From Psychromonas sp. 14N.309.X.WAT.B.A12 (GTDB lineage: Bacteria > Pseudomonadota > Gammaproteobacteria > Enterobacterales > Psychromonadaceae): 64,000 nt of DNA. Made by a program: the position numbers and the translations under genes. The notes under the pieces are model-generated. The model was not told the DNA's origin. It worked only from the letters and a program-made list of their open reading frames with translations, and ran no database searches. Location: positions 372,001 to 436,000 of the forward strand of contig NZ_JAPNXS010000001.1 of the NCBI RefSeq assembly GCF_030397575.1. Direction: 5' to 3'. Of this stretch, positions 55,454 through 64,000 are shown piece after piece. Position 1 is the stretch's first letter. Each line of letters starts with the position of its first letter.

Positions 55454-57319
55454 TTATTCAACATAGCATTGGGTACAGTATACAAAACGACTTTGTGGAT
55501 CATTAATCCTAGCAATAAAATTGCTCTGCTTTTCAATTGTTTCAAAAATGCTGAATATAGCAGGTTGTGTGATTAACCCGCTTGGTAAAAACTGAATCGT
55601 TTTCGTAAATAACTGATTAAAGAAAACTTGTTTAGAAGATAATCTTGGCTCAATAGAGATTACATCAAAATCTTCAATATTCGCTAATTCAGCAGCTTTT
55701 AGCACAGCTGAATGCAGATCACCTAACTCATCTACTAATCCATTATTTAAACCGTCTGCACCAGTCCATACACGACCTTGGGCAACCTTATCTACTTCTT
55801 CTATAGTCATGCCACGACCTTCTGCTACTATTTGTAAGAAATTAGCGTAACCATTCTCTATACCCATTTGGAATATTTCTGCTAATTCAGGGGTTAATGC
55901 TTGAGTCACACCAATATTAGACAAGGGGTTTGTAGCTACGCCATCTTGTTGTATGCCAATTTTATCGAGTGATTTATCAAAGGTAGCAAACATACCGAAG
56001 ATGCCAATTGAGCCTGTGAGAGTGGTTGGTGAAGCAATAATTTGGTCTGCTGCTGAGGCAATCCAATAGCCACCAGATGCGGTGACAGCGCCCATTGAAA
56101 CGACAACTTTCTTACCCGCGTCTTTCAATGCTAATACTTGTTGTCTGATGTTCTCTGAGGCAAAGGCACTACCACCAGGTGTATCAAGACGAATTACTAC
56201 GGCTTTGATTCGAGGATTATTTTTTGCCTCTCTTAATAGAGTATTAAAGCTTTTATCAGCAATCGATGTTCCATCATTAACACCTGAAATGATTTCACCT
56301 GTGCCATGAATAACGGCAATTTGTGAGTCCGCACCTGTGTATTGATATAATAAAGGTAAAGTCGCCTGATAAGCACGGTAATCAATCATGTTCGGCAAGT
56401 CATTACTTTCTTGTTGCGCATCTTCTGATAACTCATTGATGAATTGGTCGTGGAAGGCTAACTGGTCAACTAATCCCATTGATAATGCGTATTGGCTAGT
56501 ATCTCCACTCACTGCTTTTAGGTTTTCTTTGACCTGCTGCAATGTTGGGTTAATTGATTCCGCAGTTAGTTTTGGATTGTCTTTACGTTGTGTTAACACA
56601 CGGTCAATATAGGTTTGCCATAATTGATTTAACCAATGTTGGTTTGCTGTTTTACTGTATTCAGACATGCGTGTTTCAGTGAAGGGTTCAACAAATGATT
56701 TATAAGTACCAACTTTAAAGATATGTGGCGTTACTAATAGTTTGTCCAGTAAGTTTTTAAAGTATAAACGATTGACCGCGTAACCTTGCAGCAATACAAA
56801 ACCATTGGGTGGTAAGGTAATTTTATCTGCATAAGAAGCTAAATAATATTGAGATTGAGAGTAATTATCTGCATATGCGTACACCGGCTTACCTGAATCT
56901 TTAAAGTGATTAATGGATGCGCCAATATCAGTTAATTGATTTAGATTTGCAGACTGTAATCCTGTTAATTCGAGCACCAACCCTGTTATTTTTGGATCAT
57001 CCTCTGCAAACTGAATTGCTTTAATTATCTCTTGTGCCTCAAACTCTTGCGGTGCCTCATTATCCATACCTGAAAGTTGTTTTGATATTTCTTGAGAGAG
57101 GTTCATTGGTCGTTTCTTTTCGACAATGAAACCATTTAAATCGAGTCGTAGGTAAGAGTTGTCAGCTACTTCTACCTCCATTTCATCGGTATCGTAGGAA
57201 GCTACTATGAATAGCACTATCATAATAAAAATGACATTGAGTAAAACTAAGCGTATTGCGTTAATAAATTTAAAACTGTTGACCAGTATTGATTTAATGA
57301 GTCGAAATAAGAAGGCCAT
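55454..57319 (-). CDS. sppA: SppA, signal peptide peptidase (protease IV)
   Basis: A 621-residue tandem-domain Ser/Lys protease that degrades released signal peptides in the inner membrane. An N-terminal transmembrane helix (about residues 22-42) is followed by an N-terminal domain with VYAYADNYSQSQYYLASYADKI, which provides the catalytic Lys, and a C-terminal domain with GAVTASGGYWIASAADQIIASPTTLTGSIGIFG, which provides the nucleophile Ser. The length equals E. coli SppA (618). Monocistronic, with no sohB-like shortening. Confidence 0.93.
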   Translation of the reverse strand: MAFLFRLIKSILVNSFKFINAIRLVLLNVIFIMIVLFIVASYDTDEMEVEVADNSYLRLDLNGFIVEKKRPMNLSQEISKQLSGMDNEAPQEFEAQEIIKAIQFAEDDPKITGLVLELTGLQSANLNQLTDIGASINHFKDSGKPVYAYADNYSQSQYYLASYADKITLPPNGFVLLQGYAVNRLYFKNLLDKLLVTPHIFKVGTYKSFVEPFTETRMSEYSKTANQHWLNQLWQTYIDRVLTQRKDNPKLTAESINPTLQQVKENLKAVSGDTSQYALSMGLVDQLAFHDQFINELSEDAQQESNDLPNMIDYRAYQATLPLLYQYTGADSQIAVIHGTGEIISGVNDGTSIADKSFNTLLREAKNNPRIKAVVIRLDTPGGSAFASENIRQQVLALKDAGKKVVVSMGAVTASGGYWIASAADQIIASPTTLTGSIGIFGMFATFDKSLDKIGIQQDGVATNPLSNIGVTQALTPELAEIFQMGIENGYANFLQIVAEGRGMTIEEVDKVAQGRVWTGADGLNNGLVDELGDLHSAVLKAAELANIEDFDVISIEPRLSSKQVFFNQLFTKTIQFLPSGLITQPAIFSIFETIEKQSNFIARINDPQSRFVYCTQCYVE

Positions 57320-57454
57320 AAAATTTCCTTGTCAGAGAGGGGTATTATGCTAATCACACTAATGAACTAATCTATTTTACTTGTTAAAATAACTTCTTTT
57401 TGGCGCATTCCCCGATAGATTATTATCGGAGTTAATCTTTGAAAGGCTTAAATT

Positions 57455-57525
57455 ACGCCTTAAATTAAGTCATTTTTTTTACGCAAAATTTAGTTCACTT
57501 ATTGAATGTAATTGGTAATACAAAA
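57455..57525 (+). repeat. Dispersed intergenic repeat, copy B
   Basis: ACGCCTTAAATTAAGTCATTTTT...TACGCAAAATTTA, then GTAATTGGTAATA. Shares most of about 35 bases with copy A at 54814, with a short extra segment. It lies in the gap between sppA and fabA. Confidence 0.5.
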
Positions 57526-57531
57526 TTTAAG

Positions 57532-57570
57532 CAAAAAAAAAGCACTGATTACAAACATAATCAGTGCTTT
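57532..57570 (-). terminator. Terminator of fabA
   Basis: A 13-bp stem, AAAGCACTGATTA and its complement, with a six-base loop. On the minus strand it is followed by eight T residues. It lies 25 bp after the fabA stop. Confidence 0.92.
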
Positions 57571-57594
57571 CTAAGGAATAATCAATCTTTAAGT

Positions 57595-58134
57595 TTAAAA
57601 GCTTGATGTATCAACAAATAGGCCAACTTTAAGATCTTCAGCGGTGTAAATAACTTTACCGTCAACTTCCACAACACCATCAGCAATACCCATTACTAAT
57701 TTACGCATGATTAAACGCTTCATCGTGATGCGGTAAGTTACTTTCTTAGCTGTTGGTAATACTTGGCCAGTAAATTTAACATTACCTACACCTAGTGCAC
57801 GACCTTTACCAGGACCACCGCTCCAACCTAGGAAGAAGCCAACTAATTGCCACATTGCATCTAGACCTAGACAACCAGGCATTACAGGGTCATTAGGGAA
57901 ATGACATTCGAAGAACCATAATGCTTTGTCGATATCTAGCTCAGCGATTAATTCGCCTTTACCATGTTCGCCACCATCTTCTGTAATAGAGATGATACGA
58001 TCTAACATTAACATATTGTCTACTGGTAATTGACAATTGCCTTCACCAAATAGCTCACCTTGACCACATTTGATTAATTCTTCTTTATTGTAAGAGTTTT
58101 TACCCAACTCTTTTTGGGATACGGTTTTAGTCAT
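57595..58134 (-). CDS. fabA: FabA, 3-hydroxydecanoyl-ACP dehydratase/isomerase
   Basis: A 179-residue enzyme that makes the cis double bond of unsaturated fatty acids. The catalytic His is in [24 protein letters not shown], and the Asp is in the same block's [30 protein letters not shown] and the C-terminal [10 protein letters not shown] are characteristic. I start at the ATG at 58134 ([10 protein letters not shown]); the frame runs two codons further to a GTG. The ycbZ-type Lon gene lies just upstream in the same orientation, as in E. coli, so they may be co-transcribed. Confidence 0.95.
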   Translation of the reverse strand: MTKTVSQKELGKNSYNKEELIKCGQGELFGEGNCQLPVDNMLMLDRIISITEDGGEHGKGELIAELDIDKALWFFECHFPNDPVMPGCLGLDAMWQLVGFFLGWSGGPGKGRALGVGNVKFTGQVLPTAKKVTYRITMKRLIMRKLVMGIADGVVEVDGKVIYTAEDLKVGLFVDTSSF

Positions 58135-58276
58135 AATCACTTTTCTTAAGATAATTGATAAGGTGAGGCATTAAAATGCATATAATTAACACCACGAAAT
58201 AATGAGCGCCATACTTTATATGAGGCGCTATGAACAATCAAGAATAATAAAAACCTTGTCGTTTGTTTTAACTATC

Positions 58277-60007
58277 CTAATGAAAGATAGAATGTTTTAG
58301 CCTAGAAAACAAGCTAGACGATGATTCTTCCATCTCTTCCTTGTTCGCTAACTCAATTCTGCAATTAATTACTTTAATTACATCTTCAAACTGTTTGTTT
58401 AACAATAAAGGAAAAGCTTGATGGCAGTGTGCAATTGCATGAATCAGTATTTTTCCTTGCTCAATTAAGCGTAATGTTTGATCGTTTAAGGTTAAGTTAA
58501 TGATATTTGCCTTAGGCATCACAATCGTCACTGAATCGGTTATTAAACCTAATTCAAATAAACGAGAAACAGATTCAATTTTTTGATTGATACCGCCAAT
58601 TGGTAACACGTTGCCATGTTGATCTAATGAACCTGTCACGAATACATTCTGCTTAACCGGAAACTTAGCGTAACAAGAGCTAACAGCTAACAAGATGGCT
58701 AAGGAAGCACTATCACCATCACTTTCTTGATATGATTGTTCGAATACAAGATTACAAGAGTAGGGGAACGCATTAATATGGCTAAAAAAGTGATTTAGAT
58801 AGCCTTGAACAATATGCGTGCTCTTAGCGTGAATGTTACCTGCTAATTCGACTTTTCGTTCTACATCAATAATTTCACCGTCGCCAATCATATCACTGGC
58901 TGAAATCCTAAATATCTCTCCAAATTCGCAAGGATACCCCAACAATTCAACGACAGATAAACCATTAATTTGGCCAATTTTTTCGCCGCTTAATTGTAAG
59001 TTAACTTGGCCTTCTAGAAGAGATTGTTCACTGTATTTACGGGCTAAAGACTGTGCTTCATTTATCTCTTGAAAATAGTCTGTTAGATCTGTTTTGGTAA
59101 TTTTTTTATCGCTACAAAACAAGTTAGCATAACGTATTGTTTGTTGAATAAACTCAGGGTCAAACAATAGCTGTTGTTGATGCTGACACTCCACTGCCAA
59201 GGCTTTAAAAAGTGTGTTTAATGTTTCGTTATCAAGTGGTTCAATTGCTAGTTGTTGAGTTACTTGATGGCAATAATTGATGATGGTATCAGCTGCATTT
59301 TGTGTTGCAGGTACCTGACTTGCTAATTCACAGAATAACGATGAAATTTGCGTATACTCAGGGTCTATCTGGATCAATTCTTCTAATTGCAAACGTGTCG
59401 CTACTAAAATTAATTTGATATTTACTGGTTGTGATTGCAGGTCGGGTAAGACTTGTTTTATTTTTTCAGCATTAACTGCATCGCTGGCTAGTAGATAACC
59501 ACGCTGTAATACTGATTTAAGTTTAAACCATAAACTAGGCTCAACTAATACGGGGCTAATATTTAACACTAGCGCACCATTATTTAGTTTAGTTAATAAA
59601 CCTTCTGATAGTGTGAGATCATCATTACCAGTAAGAGATAATCGACCAAACAAACTTTCTTGATTATAACTTAACAAATAATCAGCAGGTAAATCACTAG
59701 GGATGACTTCCTTCAATACTTGTTGAGCATTTAACCAGTAGCGACTATTTACCAATAATAAAGGTGTCGGCAGCTTAAGATATTTGGATACAATAGCCGT
59801 TGCGTTTGGAAATAATTGAGAAAATGAGAGTCCCTTAGATGGCGAATATTGCTTTATATACTCGCTAAAATCAGTACTACATTGTGATACTGACAAAGGT
59901 AAAGTTTTCTCAAGTTCATTATGTTTGGTGCTAGAGGCATTATCTAAAGTTACAGGGGAAATATTATCGGTCAAAATCTCAGCTCTAGTTAAGTAAAAGG
60001 AAGGCAA
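58277..60007 (-). CDS. ycbZ: YcbZ/LonH-type Lon-family protease
   Basis: A 576-residue protein whose C-terminal domain is a Lon-type Ser/Lys protease. SYQESDGDSASLAILLAVSS carries the nucleophile Ser and LPIGGINQKIESVSRLFELG the Lys. The N-terminal part is a weak, degenerate AAA-like region with no clear Walker A (no GxxxxGKT found), so ATP use is doubtful. E. coli YcbZ (LonH) has the same layout and the same place next to fabA. Substrates are unknown. Length agrees with the E. coli protein (586). Confidence 0.88.
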   Translation of the reverse strand: MPSFYLTRAEILTDNISPVTLDNASSTKHNELEKTLPLSVSQCSTDFSEYIKQYSPSKGLSFSQLFPNATAIVSKYLKLPTPLLLVNSRYWLNAQQVLKEVIPSDLPADYLLSYNQESLFGRLSLTGNDDLTLSEGLLTKLNNGALVLNISPVLVEPSLWFKLKSVLQRGYLLASDAVNAEKIKQVLPDLQSQPVNIKLILVATRLQLEELIQIDPEYTQISSLFCELASQVPATQNAADTIINYCHQVTQQLAIEPLDNETLNTLFKALAVECQHQQQLLFDPEFIQQTIRYANLFCSDKKITKTDLTDYFQEINEAQSLARKYSEQSLLEGQVNLQLSGEKIGQINGLSVVELLGYPCEFGEIFRISASDMIGDGEIIDVERKVELAGNIHAKSTHIVQGYLNHFFSHINAFPYSCNLVFEQSYQESDGDSASLAILLAVSSCYAKFPVKQNVFVTGSLDQHGNVLPIGGINQKIESVSRLFELGLITDSVTIVMPKANIINLTLNDQTLRLIEQGKILIHAIAHCHQAFPLLLNKQFEDVIKVINCRIELANKEEMEESSSSLFSRLKHSIFH

Positions 60008-60049
60008 TTTAGCATATACCTTCCTATAAAGTTAACAATAAATTATCTT

Positions 60050-60439
60050 TTATAACTTATATCCCTTAACTTTTTGCTGTTGGTATTTTAATTCGCAAGC
60101 TGAACAGCGTTGCTGAGTAGGGCATTCAAATAGTTCTTCGGCAGATAGCTCTATTTCACAATCTGAGCATAACCCGTATAAACCAAGTTCAATACCCTGT
60201 AGTGCAGCATCAATGCTCTTTATTTGCATTTTATAAATATTAAGAGAGTGGCTTTCACTATGCACTAAACTTTCAATTAACAAATCAGCATTCATTGCAT
60301 CAACTTTGTTAACAAGCTCATTCAAGTAAGGTTTGGAAGAGACTGCAAGGCGAGTTTTTACCTTTTCTTTCACTTGTGAAAATTCAGCAAGTAAATGCGT
60401 TTTTAATTGTTGTTGTTGTTCTGAAGTGATGGATTGCAT
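60050..60439 (-). CDS. DksA/TraR-type zinc-finger protein
   Basis: A 129-residue protein. A helical first half (SEQQQQLKTHLLAEFSQVKEKVKTRL) is followed by a GLYGLCSDCEIELSAEELFECPTQQRCSACE block. It has the four-Cys zinc finger (CSDC ... CSAC) of the DksA/TraR family, which bind the RNA polymerase secondary channel. The acidic DxxDA tip motif of DksA is not evident, so it is a DksA-like paralogue, not DksA itself. Its role in transcription is inferred from the family. Confidence 0.82.
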   Translation of the reverse strand: MQSITSEQQQQLKTHLLAEFSQVKEKVKTRLAVSSKPYLNELVNKVDAMNADLLIESLVHSESHSLNIYKMQIKSIDAALQGIELGLYGLCSDCEIELSAEELFECPTQQRCSACELKYQQQKVKGYKL

Positions 60440-60552
60440 AACTGATGCCTCATTATTATGATGATATTTTATAATAATGAGGATGTGATTAAAGTTATTG
60501 ATTTATATCAAAATTATATACGTTAATAATTATCAAGCAAATGTTTACAGGG

Positions 60553-61332
60553 TTACCATTTTTGTTTGTCGGCAAATAATCTTTCTAGGTCTTTCTTTTT
60601 ACTATCTTCTTTTTTGTTCTGTTGTTGATTATCCATAGCAGCATTTTGCTCACTGGTTAAATAAGAAGAAACTTCAATTTTTACATTTTCTAATAATGCT
60701 TGTTTATTCTCTAAATCATTATCTTTGTGTGGAATATTACTTAAGATCTTGAGAATCTTGTCGGTCATTTGTCTTGCTGTATTATATTGTTTTTGATTTT
60801 TTGCATCATTAATACGTTTAATACTGATTTCGATATTAATTTTTAACTGCATCATTTCTAGCTGTTGGTTCTCAGAAACAAATAGGTCTGTATTAATTTT
60901 TTGTTTTGCATGCTCAGATCGCAACACTGCACGTATTTTTTTAGTCGCTTGTACCAATGCTAAGGCATCTTTATCATTCGGCGGTACTTGTAAACTGCTT
61001 GGTGATGGTGCGACATAATTTTCTTTGATTTGTTTTATTTGCGCTTCAGTATCAGCAAAGTGTTCTCTGTAGCTGGCAGTGGTTGGCGATATATTAATCA
61101 TGATATATAAGGCATTACGAATTCTATTTTTTAGAATTAATAATAACGCTTTACTGAACGGAATTTTAGTTGAAAACAACAACAATTCGTCAACTTCTGT
61201 AATAGTGGCGTGCTGTTTGGAAACCGAGATACGTCGCTCTGTTTCCGCTTTTTGTTTGTATTGTTGAATGATGTTATAACCGATCATAACAATCAATAAT
61301 AAACCGACTAAAGATATAATTAATGGATACAA
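60553..61332 (-). CDS. Unrecognised single-pass membrane protein
   Basis: A 259-residue protein with one N-terminal transmembrane helix (residues about 3-22, PLIISLVGLLLIVMIGYNII), then a long charged, helix-rich cytoplasmic part. The end is strongly polar (QQNKKEDSKKKDLERLFADKQKW). Nothing in it matches a domain I know. The helices around residues 150-200 look coiled-coil-like. It lies 66 bp downstream of a soluble histidine kinase gene on the same strand, so the two may be functionally linked, for example as a membrane anchor or receptor partner. That is inference from position only. Confidence 0.6.
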   Translation of the reverse strand: MYPLIISLVGLLLIVMIGYNIIQQYKQKAETERRISVSKQHATITEVDELLLFSTKIPFSKALLLILKNRIRNALYIMINISPTTASYREHFADTEAQIKQIKENYVAPSPSSLQVPPNDKDALALVQATKKIRAVLRSEHAKQKINTDLFVSENQQLEMMQLKINIEISIKRINDAKNQKQYNTARQMTDKILKILSNIPHKDNDLENKQALLENVKIEVSSYLTSEQNAAMDNQQQNKKEDSKKKDLERLFADKQKW

Positions 61333-61398
61333 GTTAGATGCTCTTTTATATGATTAAAGTAAAGCAGGGTATCTTAAACTGACCATGCCATTAAAAAA

Positions 61399-62085
61399 TT
61401 AAGGTAATCGTAAAGTGAATATACTGCCACTTTGTTCAGGTTTATTGGTCAAAGTAATATTCCCAGACAGAGCTTTAAGCTTATGGGCTGCAGCGATTTT
61501 TTTAGCAAATAGTAAACCCAATCCACTTCGCCCTTTATTTGCATTAAATGATGCAAACTCATCATCATTCACATTCAACATATAATGCGGGTATCCTTCG
61601 CCATCATCTTCTATTTCAAATATTAAATAGGGATCTTGATGATGGGCTGAAATAATGACTTCACTTTTTGCATGACGTAATGCATTAATTAAAATATCAC
61701 TTAATAAATAACTGATTAAGTCAACATCATAATAGCCGTATAGGTTATTTTCAACTTTAACACTTAACTTGATATGATGACTGTTTAAATATAAGCGATT
61801 GCGCTCCAATACATCTGTTAATAATTCATTTACTGAATTTTCTTCAATTAATACAGGTAACTGTTTTCGCTCATCCCTATATAGAGCCAACAATTGCATC
61901 AAGGTACTGTTGATACGTGATGTTTGATAATGTAAGTTAGATACTGATTTATGTTGCAGACTCGTCAAATTGTCTGCTAGATCTAAATCTTCAATCGATT
62001 GCAACACCATTGCCAGTGAGTTTTTCATATCGTGTATGCTAGTAGCTAATATAGTACTGAAATCAAGTTGATCACTATTTTTCAT
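61399..62085 (-). CDS. Soluble histidine kinase lacking a sensor domain
   Basis: A 228-residue protein with only the catalytic core of a sensor kinase. A HisKA-type helix carries the phospho-acceptor near residue 18 (SIHDMKNSLAMVL). The HATPase has an N box (LLSDILINALRHAKSE), G1 (FEIEDDGEGYP) and G2 (GRSGLGLLFAKKIA). No transmembrane, PAS or HAMP segment precedes it. No response regulator gene is adjacent, so it is an orphan. The membrane protein gene just downstream could supply localisation or input. The start has an AGAAA-type site. Confidence 0.85.
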   Translation of the reverse strand: MKNSDQLDFSTILATSIHDMKNSLAMVLQSIEDLDLADNLTSLQHKSVSNLHYQTSRINSTLMQLLALYRDERKQLPVLIEENSVNELLTDVLERNRLYLNSHHIKLSVKVENNLYGYYDVDLISYLLSDILINALRHAKSEVIISAHHQDPYLIFEIEDDGEGYPHYMLNVNDDEFASFNANKGRSGLGLLFAKKIAAAHKLKALSGNITLTNKPEQSGSIFTLRLP

Positions 62086-62332
62086 TATTTCTCCATCAGC
62101 GTAAATGCTATGTACCTCATTCTAACTATAAAAATGCGAAGGTGTTAGCATTGCTTTTATTTGCTCGCCTTTTAGAAAATAGTTGAATATTTATTGTTTT
62201 GTATCATTTTAAGAGCGATTTAGACACTTTGATTACTTTTATACAGGTATAGTGCTATGTGTTAAAAGTATGACTTTGTAAATTTTAGAAGTCTGATAGA
62301 ATAAAATGGAATAAGCATTAACCTAAACATAA

Positions 62333-63313
<981 letters not shown>

Positions 63314-63357
63314 GGTTAGAACAACAATATTACATTCTGTCACAAAAGACATTAAAC

Positions 63358-63386
63358 AAAAAACCAACTTTTACAGTTGGTTTTTT
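63358..63386. terminator. Terminator between cysB and pabB
   Basis: AAAAAACCAAC / GTTGGTTTTTT, an 11-bp perfect stem with a seven-base loop and T/A tracts on both sides. It can end both convergent genes. Confidence 0.92.
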
Positions 63387-63419
63387 ATTGTCTGAATGCT
63401 TGCTATTACTTTTTGTAAA

Positions 63420-64000
63420 TTATTGATTCAATGAAGCCAAGAGAGGTAATATTTTACTGACTTTATCAAAACACTCTTTGTATTCACTCTGAGCATTCGA
63501 ATCCGCTACAATGCCTCCGCCTGCCCAACAATAAATTTTTTGCTGATGACATACTAAGGTACGAATCGTAATACTGCTGTCCATATCCCCGTTACCATTA
63601 ATATATGCGATACTGCCACAGTAGATTTGACGTTGAAATTTTTCTAATTCACATATCACTTCCATGGAGCGGATTTTAGGAGCTCCAGTGATAGAACCTC
63701 CCGGGAAACAGGCCCTGAGTAAATCTTCCGTAGTATATTGCTCTGCTAATTTACCTGTTACTGTGCTGACTAAGTGATGTACTGCTGGGAAACTTTCTAT
63801 ATCAAATAATTTAGGAACAGCAACGCTGCCAGCTTCACTTACACGACCTATATCGTTACGCAATAGATCCACAATCATTAAGTTTTCAGCTTGATCTTTT
63901 TCTGAGTTGATTAGCTTTTGCTTGTTGGCTAAATCTTCAGCTTGGCTCAAGCTTCTAGGCATAGTACCTTTAATCGGTTTTGTTTGGATAATTTGATTTT
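63420..64000 (-). CDS. pabB: PabB, aminodeoxychorismate synthase component I (3' part)
   Basis: The C-terminal 193 or so codons of a chorismate-utilising enzyme; the reading frame runs past the window edge, with IIQTKPIKGTMPRS before the first in-frame ATG at 63962. Visible family blocks are AENLMIVDLLRNDIGRV, VHHLVSTVTGKL and RACFPGGSITGAPKIRSMEVI, with catalytic residues and the Mg-binding Glu region intact, then YCWAGGGIVADSNAQSEYKECFDK. The VDLLRNDIGR and GSITGAPK patterns point to PabB (folate pathway), not TrpE. The 5' part lies beyond 64000. Confidence 0.92.
   Translation of the reverse strand, partial: NQIIQTKPIKGTMPRSLSQAEDLANKQKLINSEKDQAENLMIVDLLRNDIGRVSEAGSVAVPKLFDIESFPAVHHLVSTVTGKLAEQYTTEDLLRACFPGGSITGAPKIRSMEVICELEKFQRQIYCGSIAYINGNGDMDSSITIRTLVCHQQKIYCWAGGGIVADSNAQSEYKECFDKVSKILPLLASLNQ

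Overview
The window is chromosomal DNA from an AT-rich marine gammaproteobacterium. The best fit is the Psychromonas/Shewanella/Vibrio side of the class. This rests on gene content: fabA next to a ycbZ-type Lon protease, fabB-pdxB-usg-fimV in a row, an oleABCD polyunsaturated-hydrocarbon cluster, an RHH-less putA with an AraC regulator, mnmC and cysB. The genus is inferred, not proved. No rRNA, tRNA, prophage or CRISPR array was recognised.

Layout. 1-4.6 kb: a cut-off gene of unknown function coupled to a DUF2913 gene, a patatin-like phospholipase, a DUF1415 protein, a heptanucleotide repeat and a TraF_2-type outer-membrane protein. 5.1-11.6 kb: a compact four-gene operon for an SMC-like ATPase, a MukE/MksE-like protein, a probable kleisin and a Toprim nuclease, i.e. 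a Wadjet/MksBEFG-like anti-plasmid system in the unusual order C-B-A-D. 11.6-22.3 kb: slyD, a small glutaredoxin, the proline catabolism block (AraC regulator, perfect CRP site, putA and a detached PutA C-terminal-like domain), yeeN, a DUF342 protein, selO and a RidA protein. 22.4-28.2 kb: a CitA/CitB-type two-component system beside tctCBA for tricarboxylate uptake. 28.8-32.6 kb: a DinB-like protein, a NicO/DUF1007 metal-transport pair with a perfect operator-like palindrome, and sbmA.

32.7-37.5 kb is an accessory island. Two genes are each followed by a folded attC site, with G^TT boundaries and no integrase in the window: an orphan pair of integron cassettes. The first encodes a probable PD-(D/E)xK nuclease with a zinc-ribbon-like segment. 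The second encodes a protein with an RHNFAAH (HEPN-like) motif. A RAYT-type Y1 transposase gene with inverted GTGGACA-type repeats lies immediately downstream.

37.5-64 kb is mostly housekeeping: a YgjP-like metallopeptidase, a 30-unit heptamer array, oleABCD (minus strand), mnmC, fabB, pdxB, usg, fimV, nagZ, ycfP, ndh, a DUF2919 protein, sppA, fabA, ycbZ, a DksA-like zinc-finger protein, an unknown membrane protein, a soluble histidine kinase, cysB and the 3' part of pabB.

Functional links: fabA and fabB would supply unsaturated acyl chains, and OleABCD condenses fatty acyl chains into long-chain olefins. The tct transporter and its two-component system form one regulated unit. The Wadjet-like operon and the two cassettes are the likely defence content.
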